The notes under the pieces are model-generated. The model had not been told where the DNA came from, did not search any database, and saw only the letters and a list, made by a program, of their open reading frames with translations. The position numbers and the translations under genes were made by a program. Shown piece by piece: positions 1 through 5,328 of a stretch of 8,108 nucleotides of DNA (positions within the stretch are counted from its first letter, which is position 1; every line of letters begins with the position of its first letter). The stretch is taken from assembly GCA_003556835.1 (NCBI GenBank), contig PWQG01000100.1:1-8108 (forward strand), given 5' to 3'. This DNA is from Gammaproteobacteria bacterium. Its GTDB lineage: Bacteria > Pseudomonadota > Gammaproteobacteria > Pseudomonadales > Pseudohongiellaceae.

Positions 1-917
1 CGGTGCCCAGTGTGCGTGATGCGCGCAAATCGGCTGGATACGCCCTGATCTTCATTGCCCTGCTCTACACCACTGCGCCGGCCATCGCCGCCTTCTCCAA
101 GGTCAACTTGATGACCACGGTCAACGAAACCCCGTATGAGGAATCGCCCGAGTGGTTCAGCACCTGGGAGACCACCCAGCTACTGGTCTGGGAAGACCGC
201 AACAACGACGGTATTGTGCAGTATTCCGGTGATCCGGAAATCAATGAACTGGAGGTCAACCGGGACATCATGGTGCTGGCAAACCCGGAGATCGCGGGCC
301 TCCCCAACTGGGTCATCGCCCTGGTGGCAGCTGGCGCCCTGGCCGCCGCCCTGTCCACCGCCGCCGGCTTGCTGCTGGTGATATCCACGGCCATCTCCCA
401 TGACCTGATGAAACGCAGCTTCATGCCCGGTATCACCGAAAAACAGGAATTGCTCTTCGCCCGTATCGCGATTTTCGTGGCAATATTGATCGCCGGCTAT
501 TTCGGTATCAATCCGCCCGGCTTTGTGGCGGAGGTGGTGGCCTTTGCCTTCGGCCTGGCGGCCGCCTCCTTCTTCCCGGCCATCGTGCTGGGAATCTTCT
601 ACCGACGCATGAACCGCGAAGGAGCCATCAGTGGCATGGCTGCGGGTTTCCTGTTCACGGCGGGGTACATCATCTACTTCAAGTTCATCAATCCGGCTGC
701 CAGCACACCGGAAAACTGGTTGTTCGGCATATCACCGGAGGGCATCGGCGCGCTGGGCACCCTGATCAATACAGTGGTTGCCCTGACGGTGTGTCGCTAT
801 ACAGCCCCACCACCACAGGAAGTGCAGGATATAGTGGAAAATATACGCCTGCCGGGAGACGCCATATCGGACACACTGCCGGAGGTGGCACCCGAGCCGG
901 TCGCAACCCGACAATGA
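1..917 (+). CDS. Sodium:solute symporter, VC_2705-like (5'-truncated by window edge)
   Basis: This is the C-terminal ~304 residues of an SSS-family (LeuT-fold) sodium-coupled symporter of the inner membrane. The reading frame is open to the left edge, so the true start lies outside; the GTG at 3 is internal. Hydrophobic segments lie at about residues 12-34, 103-130, 151-170, 175-200, 208-228 and 245-265, numbered from position 3. The stretch GALAAALSTAAGLLL (111-125) matches the SSS helix that carries Na+-site small and hydroxyl residues (A115, S118, T119 by analogy with vSGLT). A polar loop at about 36-100 contains an acidic DRNNDG segment. That loop and the NPEIAGLPNW segment after it recall the large VC_2705 subfamily, relatives of acetate permease ActP, by memory rather than by search. 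The substrate cannot be read from this half; acetate or another small carboxylate is plausible. The tail (from ~266) is hydrophilic and cytoplasmic-looking. Family confidence is high, substrate confidence low. Confidence 0.9.
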   Translation, partial: VPSVRDARKSAGYALIFIALLYTTAPAIAAFSKVNLMTTVNETPYEESPEWFSTWETTQLLVWEDRNNDGIVQYSGDPEINELEVNRDIMVLANPEIAGLPNWVIALVAAGALAAALSTAAGLLLVISTAISHDLMKRSFMPGITEKQELLFARIAIFVAILIAGYFGINPPGFVAEVVAFAFGLAAASFFPAIVLGIFYRRMNREGAISGMAAGFLFTAGYIIYFKFINPAASTPENWLFGISPEGIGALGTLINTVVALTVCRYTAPPPQEVQDIVENIRLPGDAISDTLPEVAPEPVATRQ

Positions 918-919
918 CA

Positions 920-952
920 GCGGGGTCGAGGAATCGTTCAACGGTTCCCCGC
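920..952. terminator. Possible bidirectional hairpin between convergent genes
   Basis: The 36-bp gap between the two convergent stop codons can fold as an 8-bp stem (930-937 with 941-948, one G-U pair, loop TCA). An alternative 6-bp stem pairs 920-925 (GCGGGG) with 947-952 (CCCCGC). There is no T-run on either side, so a classical intrinsic terminator is not demonstrated; the location is the main argument. Confidence 0.3.
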
Positions 953-953
953 A

Positions 954-1775
954 TCAGTCGTCGCTGATACCGATTTCCGGTCCGGCATCAGTGGCGGCAG
1001 CCACCGCATCCACCTGTTGCACGAGACGCTCGGCCAGGGCGAAATAGGCGCGCGCGGCAGCACTGTCCGGTTTCGCCACAAGCAGGGGTGTGCCCCCGTC
1101 AGAATGCTCCCGAATCGACAGATCCAGAGGCAGCGAGCCGATCACATCCACACCATAATCACGGGACAGTTGCTCCCCACCTCCTTCACCGAATATGGCC
1201 TCGCTGTGCCCGCAGTTGGAACAGATGTGCACGCCCATGTTTTCCACCACACCCAACAGGGGCACCTTGACCTTGCGGAACATTTCTATGCCCTTGCGCG
1301 CATCCAGAAGCGCCACATCCTGCGGCGTGGTGACAATCACGGCACCACTGATCCGGACAGACTGTGACAGGCTGAGCTGGATGTCACCCGTGCCCGGCGG
1401 CATATCCACGATCAGGTAATCCAGCTCCGACCACAGGGTCTGTTTCAACATCTGGTTGAAGGCCCCGACGATCATCGGCGCCCGCCAGACCATTGCCGTA
1501 CTGCCATCAACCAGGTAACCCATGGAATTGGACTCGATACCATGTGCCACCACCGGCTCCATCATTTTGCCCTCGCGGATCCGGGGTCGGGTCCCCGCCT
1601 TGACTCCCAGCATCGTCGGCTGGCTCGGGCCATAGATGTCCGCATCCAGCAGCCCGGTACGATACCCCTGCTGCTGCAGAGCGACGGCAAGATTGACTGC
1701 GGTGGTGGATTTGCCCACGCCACCCTTTCCGGATGCAATGCAGATGATGTGACGGATGTTTTTCATGCTTTCCAC
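954..1775 (-). CDS. mrp: Mrp/ApbC/NBP35-family Fe-S cluster carrier ATPase (short form)
   Basis: This is a cytosolic P-loop ATPase of the Mrp (ApbC) family, which binds an Fe-S cluster at a dimer interface and passes it to apo-proteins. Numbered from the GTG at 1775 (273 residues), it shows the deviant Walker A GKGGVGKS at 16-23, DADIYGPS at 44-51, the switch/Walker B-like VDMPPGTGD at 123-131, and the cluster-ligand pair CSNC (C185, C188) after VVENMG. I chose GTG 1775 because GGAG (complement of 1784-1787) lies 8 nt upstream. The ATG at 1766 would be 17 nt from that site, and an upstream ATG at 1862 adds 29 residues with no family similarity that I recognise. The E. coli protein is about 370 residues with an N-terminal MIP18/FSCA domain. 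Here the P-loop begins by residue 16, so that domain is absent, as in NubA/Ind1-type carriers. The gene is monocistronic as far as seen, convergent with the symporter and divergent from the exported protein at 1974. Confidence 0.93.
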   Translation of the reverse strand: MESMKNIRHIICIASGKGGVGKSTTAVNLAVALQQQGYRTGLLDADIYGPSQPTMLGVKAGTRPRIREGKMMEPVVAHGIESNSMGYLVDGSTAMVWRAPMIVGAFNQMLKQTLWSELDYLIVDMPPGTGDIQLSLSQSVRISGAVIVTTPQDVALLDARKGIEMFRKVKVPLLGVVENMGVHICSNCGHSEAIFGEGGGEQLSRDYGVDVIGSLPLDLSIREHSDGGTPLLVAKPDSAAARAYFALAERLVQQVDAVAAATDAGPEIGISDD

Positions 1776-1820
1776 GCGTGTCGCTCCAGTGAATGACCAC
1801 AATTTCGAATGTGACTGCAC

Positions 1821-1847
1821 ATCATAACAGAGAGCATCCTTGCTCTC
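1821..1847 (-). promoter_or_regulatory. Candidate mrp promoter (extended -10) with adjoining inverted repeat
   Basis: On the minus strand, TGTTATGAT (1829 to 1821) fits an extended -10 (TGnTATAAT, one mismatch). It lies about 46 nt upstream of the chosen GTG start, giving a leader of roughly 40 nt. No good -35 hexamer is present, which is acceptable for an extended -10 promoter. Immediately upstream is a perfect inverted repeat, GAGAGC-N6-GCTCTC (1830-1847), placed where RNA polymerase or a regulator would contact the DNA. It does not resemble the IscR consensus I know. Promoter use and regulator identity are inference. Confidence 0.4.
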
Positions 1848-1878
1848 CGAGCAGGGAGTCAAGCTTGATCTCAGGCTA

Positions 1879-1891
1879 AAAACAGTGTTTT
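1879..1891. promoter_or_regulatory. AT-rich palindrome in divergent spacer
   Basis: AAAACA-G-TGTTTT is a perfect palindrome with 6-bp arms around one central base. It lies in the 198-bp spacer between mrp and the exported-protein gene, 83 bp before the latter's start. Its AT-richness stands out from the surrounding GC-rich sequence. It could be an operator, but a chance palindrome cannot be excluded. No matching second copy was noticed in the window. Confidence 0.25.
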
Positions 1892-1973
1892 ATTGGAGGT
1901 TTAGGAGCCTCTGGATGTCAGGGGTTCCTGTATTTGACAAGCCAAGCGATTGTCGCAATCGGATCACTAAGCC

Positions 1974-2531
1974 ATGCGAAGATTCTGTATTACTCTGCTC
2001 GGCTGCCTGCTGGCTCCGGGCTTCATCGCGGCACAACCTGCCGTACCCCCGGACCCTTTGAGCCGAGGCACCAGCAGTGGTGAGCACCCGGTGAAATACG
2101 CGATCCACTCACCAGCGTGGTCGGTGCGCAGCAATGATGGTCTGCGCGTCACGGCGCACAACCAGGGCGACGAAACGGTTACGCTGGAATCGCTCACCTT
2201 CCGCAACAATCTCGGCGGCAGCGATGTGCATCTGGAACTCGACCTGGAAGTGCCGGCAGGCCGGTGGGCGGAAACCGAACGGCCCTATCACGACCTGCTG
2301 TCCGGCAACAGTTGTGTGCGGGATACCCGCAAAGAGAACTGGCGGTTGATGGAGATCTCGAATTACACCCTGAACCCGTCGGTGCGGGGCCTGATCATTG
2401 AAGATACTGATTCCTTCCGCATCTTCCAGTGTGTGCGGGACGTGCGGCTACGCTGGCACGACAGCGAGGGTACGGCCCATGAAGAAGAATTCTGGGTGAT
2501 GTACCATTTCGAGCGCACCCGCCTCGACTGA
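1974..2531 (+). CDS. Exported hypothetical protein, probably beta-rich
   Basis: I do not recognise the family. The 185-residue product begins with a Sec-type signal peptide: basic MRR, hydrophobic core at 4-19, and a likely signal peptidase I cut after IAA at residue 20. The mature part is therefore about 165 residues, probably periplasmic. An LLGC sequence at 8-11 is too close to the N-terminus to be a convincing lipobox. The mature protein alternates short polar and hydrophobic stretches (SVRSNDGLRVTAHNQGDETV at 50-69, then VHLELDLEVPAG) in a way that suggests a beta-sandwich. C114 and C153 are its only mature cysteines and could form a disulfide. The chosen ATG gives a complete signal peptide, but the ribosome site is weak (GGA 11 nt upstream). 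The gene stands alone, divergent from mrp and converging after 22 bp on the lipoprotein gene. No function is assigned. Confidence 0.8.
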   Translation: MRRFCITLLGCLLAPGFIAAQPAVPPDPLSRGTSSGEHPVKYAIHSPAWSVRSNDGLRVTAHNQGDETVTLESLTFRNNLGGSDVHLELDLEVPAGRWAETERPYHDLLSGNSCVRDTRKENWRLMEISNYTLNPSVRGLIIEDTDSFRIFQCVRDVRLRWHDSEGTAHEEEFWVMYHFERTRLD

Positions 2532-2553
2532 TACGGGCGCGCCAGAAAGAGAA

Positions 2554-3222
2554 TCAGTTGCCTGAAAGATTCTCGGCTTCCCGGACCAGCTGCTGCTTGC
2601 GCTCTTCCAGCTCAGCAATCAGATCCGGAGCAAGAGGCTCCACCGGTTGGCCGCTGGCATCGAGATTCTCATACTTTGCCTGCTCGGCATCCATCAACTG
2701 CAGTAGTTCCTCGGCAGCAGCAACCGCATCGCGCAGGCGCTCATTGCTTTGCTCCTGCTGCGAAATGCGACTCTGCACGGCAGTCAGCTCGGCCTCCAGT
2801 TCAGACAGTCGCGCCTGGCGTGACTGCAATTGCCGCTCGCGCTCTACCGCCGCGCGTTCGGCCGCCGCGCGCTCCTGCTGTATCTCAGCCTCCAGTCGTG
2901 ACTGCTGCTCCGCCTGCTGACGCGCCCGCTGCGTTTGACGCTCCAGCTCGCGGCGCTGTGCGTCCAGCTCTTCACGGGTCTGCTGCAGTTCGCTCTCTGC
3001 CACTTCCGCAGACTGCTCGGCAGACCGACGTGCCGCCTCCAGCTGACGCACTTCTTCGCGCGCCTGCGCCAGGGACCGCTCCCGCGCCTCCAGCGTGGCT
3101 TCCAGCTGGGCCACCTCGCTGTCGTTGCCGGCACAGCCGGTCAACCCACCCAGCAACAACAACGTAGCCAGTGTGGCAACACCGCACCGCGATTTTCCGA
3201 GTTTCCATCCCGCATACGCCAT
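2554..3222 (-). CDS. Coiled-coil lipoprotein, hypothetical
   Basis: This is a 222-residue envelope protein. The start at 3222 is set by a strong GGAGG (complement of 3231-3235) 8 nt upstream; a longer frame reaching back to 3336 lacks such support. Residues 1-29 are a lipoprotein signal (basic residues to 12, hydrophobic 14-27) ending in the lipobox LTGC with Cys30. The +2 residue is Ala, so outer-membrane sorting is expected rather than inner-membrane retention. Residues about 35-170 are an almost uninterrupted Glu/Gln/Arg/Ala-rich heptad coiled coil. A short linker with Pro (190-199) and a last helix (200-217) follow. This resembles small Lpp-anchored or SMC-like periplasmic scaffold proteins in composition only; low-complexity coiled coils give misleading similarities. 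It is divergent from the anchored-protein gene at 3427 across 204 bp, which hints at a shared envelope role. No function is assigned. Confidence 0.82.
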   Translation of the reverse strand: MAYAGWKLGKSRCGVATLATLLLLGGLTGCAGNDSEVAQLEATLEARERSLAQAREEVRQLEAARRSAEQSAEVAESELQQTREELDAQRRELERQTQRARQQAEQQSRLEAEIQQERAAAERAAVERERQLQSRQARLSELEAELTAVQSRISQQEQSNERLRDAVAAAEELLQLMDAEQAKYENLDASGQPVEPLAPDLIAELEERKQQLVREAENLSGN

Positions 3223-3426
3223 GATCTCTGCCTCCGGCCAGTAACGGCCTGATTGTGCCTTCTCCATTCGGCCATTGTTGTCTGGCCGTTTCCCCCACGC
3301 TCCGGACCTCGCCAGACGGCCCGCAGGCGTGTTCAACTGCGCTCAAGTTTACTGTATATGGTATCTTAGGTCATCGTCCGGGTGTGCCGGGCACTGTATC
3401 AGCCGCATCCGGAACATGATTCGTCT
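3223..3426. promoter_or_regulatory. Divergent intergenic region with AT-rich island
   Basis: This 204-bp spacer must carry the promoters of both flanking genes. It holds an AT-rich patch at about 3346-3369 with several -10-like strings (TATATG, TATCTT), but none has a convincing -35 partner at 16-18 bp on either strand. At 3384-3394 lies a perfect odd palindrome, GTGCC-G-GGCAC, 33 bp before the ATG at 3427. A frame from 3336 on the minus strand and one from the GTG at 3382 on the plus strand run through the region. Both look like upstream extensions of the real genes rather than coding sequence. Confidence 0.4.
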
Positions 3427-4749
3427 ATGCGCCACAATAGCATCCGCAACCCTACCTGGACAGTTCTCGCCCTGCTGGTCGTGACCGTGCCCACGGTTTT
3501 TCTATTGCTGCTGGTCGACCTGCGTCCACTTGTGCCCCATCCCGGCCCCCTGAGTCAACAGCAGCGCCATGACCTGGAGTACCTGATCGTGGACAATAGC
3601 CCGGAACGCTTCCGCGCCACCGGCGAGCAGGAAATCCGGCTGGACGATGATGACATCAACCTGCTTGCTCACTTCCTCCTGCACAACCTGCCTGCACTGG
3701 AGGAGATTTCCGCAAGGGTCGCACTACGCGGAGATGAAGCGCGCCTGCAACTGAGCATCCCGCGTCGCACCGGGCCCCTGCTCTGGCATCTCAATGTCCG
3801 AGCCCGCCTGGGAATGGTCGATGGTGAGGCGGAGTTGCGGCGGATCCGGATCGGCCGACTGCCTCTGCCGGCAGCGAGCCACGGACCGCTGGAGCGACAG
3901 CTGACCCGCTTGCTGGATCAACACGGGCCGGTGTACGCGGAACTGCTGAATCTGCGCGAAAGTGTGCGTCTGCTGGCCATTGATGATCAGTACTTGCGCA
4001 TGCAGCTGCGGTGGGAATCGGACCTGCTTGCCGAAATCGGCGGCCAGGCACATCAGGCCCTGACCGGCAACGATGAGCAAAACCGGATACTGACCTATTA
4101 CCGCGAAATCGGTCACCTGGCGGACCGGATCAGCGATAGCGGCGAGACACGACAGCTGGAGCAGATCCTGCCGCCACTGTTCGGCTTGGCGGCCCAACGC
4201 AGTACGTCAGCCGAAGAGGCCACGCGCGAGAACCGCGCTTTGTTGCAGGCCCTGACCCTGTACAGCAACCGGATCGACCCCACCCGGCTGTTCGGAGAGG
4301 GGGTGCAGGTCCCGCAGGACATCCGTCCCGGGCCCATCCGCCTGCATGGACGACCCGATCTTGGACGGCATTTTGTCACCGCTGCAGCCATCAGCGCCTC
4401 GACCGGCACGGTGATTGCCGAGATCCTGTCCAACAGCAAGGAACTGCATGATGCACGGCACACCACCGGTTTCAGCTTCAGCGACATGACAGCAAATCTG
4501 GCTGGTGTGCGCTTCGGCGAGACGGCCAGCGACACTGCGTTCGCTCGACAACTGCAGCAGTTCATGATTCACAGCGATACCGAGCACGATTACATGCCAT
4601 CGGTTAGCAGGGAGCGCGACGGCCTTTCCGAGGAGGAATTCCGCGCTCGATTCGGGAATCGCGACAGCATCCGCTTCCGTCAGGAAATGGCAATGATCGA
4701 GGAAGGTGTCGAAGGATTGGCCTTGCATCGCAATATGGCGGTTCAGTAA
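3427..4749 (+). CDS. Membrane-anchored hypothetical protein with VanZ/YfiM-like C-terminal signature
   Basis: The 440-residue product has one N-terminal hydrophobic helix (about 11-30) after a basic segment, so it is probably anchored in the inner membrane with the bulk in the periplasm. Residues 45-200 are mixed alpha/beta with an acidic cluster (DDDD 73-76); 215-285 look helical. A conserved-looking block follows at 311-365: HF (315-316), KELHD (338-342), R344, GFSFSD (348-353), AN (356-357), AG, then FGE. The spacing recalls the HF...KE..D.R...S..D..AN..G...G pattern of VanZ-like and YfiM (DUF2279) proteins, judged from memory only. Here the block lacks the multi-pass hydrophobic helices of true VanZ. 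The C-terminal 60 residues are charged. The ATG at 3427 gives the usual basic-then-hydrophobic anchor; its ribosome site is poor (GGAA 12 nt away), and an in-frame GTG at 3382 would add 15 unlikely residues. First gene of a rightward run. Function unknown. Confidence 0.8.
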   Translation: MRHNSIRNPTWTVLALLVVTVPTVFLLLLVDLRPLVPHPGPLSQQQRHDLEYLIVDNSPERFRATGEQEIRLDDDDINLLAHFLLHNLPALEEISARVALRGDEARLQLSIPRRTGPLLWHLNVRARLGMVDGEAELRRIRIGRLPLPAASHGPLERQLTRLLDQHGPVYAELLNLRESVRLLAIDDQYLRMQLRWESDLLAEIGGQAHQALTGNDEQNRILTYYREIGHLADRISDSGETRQLEQILPPLFGLAAQRSTSAEEATRENRALLQALTLYSNRIDPTRLFGEGVQVPQDIRPGPIRLHGRPDLGRHFVTAAAISASTGTVIAEILSNSKELHDARHTTGFSFSDMTANLAGVRFGETASDTAFARQLQQFMIHSDTEHDYMPSVSRERDGLSEEEFRARFGNRDSIRFRQEMAMIEEGVEGLALHRNMAVQ

Positions 4750-4764
4750 TACAGGCTGCGACGG

Positions 4765-4798
4765 TATACTCCCCGCCGAGACAAAACCAATCAAGGAG
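4765..4798 (+). promoter_or_regulatory. Candidate -10 box and strong ribosome binding site for the gene at 4805
   Basis: The 55-bp gap after the preceding stop holds TATACT (4765-4770), a good -10 hexamer, with only a weak -35 (TTCAGT, 4742-4747) at a 17-bp distance. AAGGAG (4793-4798) lies 6 nt before the GTG at 4805, and this decides that start codon. The downstream genes could therefore be transcribed both by read-through and from an internal promoter; the promoter part is tentative. Confidence 0.4.
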
Positions 4799-4804
4799 CG
4801 ATCC

Positions 4805-5326
4805 GTGGATAGCGTCATTCTGGTCTCAAGTCATCTGTTGGTCCTGATCATCGGCGCCGGTATTGCTGTGGGCTGCAGCTACCTGTTCCGCAGTGACGGC
4901 GCCGGTACGGGAATCGCGCGGGAACAGGCCGCCCGTCGCCTGGCCCTGCTGGAGGAGGTCGCCTTGCAGACAGGGCAGGTACATCACCTGTTCCAGACCT
5001 ATATCGGCCTGCTGATTGAGGCGGCCCGCAAGCAACCCGGGCTGACATCATCACAACAGGAAGAGTTGGGCACCGTGGAACAGCAACTTCATGCAGCCCT
5101 GGACGATCTTCCCCTGGCTGACGCAAGATTATTGTTGCTGAATGAAACCACGCTGGGCAAGGTCCTGCGGCTCTATGGCAACCGGATCACCCAACTGCGT
5201 CACCAGCAAAGTGGTGGCAAAAAAGACACCGAGGAGGAGCTGAAAAACCGGCTTCGTGACATCAACAGCCTGCGTGACAAGCTTTTCTCTTCACTCAGCG
5301 ACCGATACGGAAAGAAACTCTACTGA
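4805..5326 (+). CDS. Small single-pass membrane protein with helical domain, hypothetical
   Basis: I do not recognise this 173-residue protein. The GTG start is chosen for the near-perfect AAGGAG 6 nt upstream; an in-frame ATG at 4706 would overlap the previous gene and lacks a signal. Residues 4-28 form one hydrophobic helix, with few charges before it and an Arg (RSDG) just after it, so the topology is unclear. The rest (about 37-173) is predicted by eye to be all-helical and rich in Leu, Glu and Gln. It includes a segment with AARRLALLEE and, near the end, a Lys-rich stretch (residues 139-173) that may form a coiled coil. No enzymatic motif is visible. The gene sits 55 bp after the anchored protein at 3427 and only 2 bp before the PLP-enzyme gene, so it is probably translated from the same message as the latter. 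A structural or assembly role at the membrane is conjecture. Confidence 0.78.
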   Translation: MDSVILVSSHLLVLIIGAGIAVGCSYLFRSDGAGTGIAREQAARRLALLEEVALQTGQVHHLFQTYIGLLIEAARKQPGLTSSQQEELGTVEQQLHAALDDLPLADARLLLLNETTLGKVLRLYGNRITQLRHQQSGGKKDTEEELKNRLRDINSLRDKLFSSLSDRYGKKLY

Positions 5327-5328
5327 AA

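Noticed and set aside
65..436. Minus-strand open frame across the symporter
   Set aside because: It is antisense to a clear family member with strong membrane-protein signature; the opposite frame is open because of codon composition and has no recognisable domain.
1934..1962. Perfect TTGACA (1934-1939) as the -35 of a promoter for the exported-protein gene
   Set aside because: No acceptable -10 hexamer lies 16-18 bp downstream (AATCGG and neighbours), so only half a promoter is present.
1981..2010. LLGC near the N-terminus of the exported protein as a lipobox
   Set aside because: The Cys is at residue 11 with too short a hydrophobic core before it; a signal peptidase I site after residue 20 fits better.
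2534..2543. GGCGCGCC palindrome in the gap between the convergent genes at 2531 and 2554 as a terminator
   Set aside because: An 8-bp palindrome with no loop cannot form a useful hairpin and no T-run follows.
2676..3167. Plus-strand Pro/Ala-rich open frame opposite the coiled-coil lipoprotein
   Set aside because: The Glu/Gln/Arg/Ala-biased repeat of the real gene creates long shadow frames; this one has no ribosome site and pure low-complexity composition.
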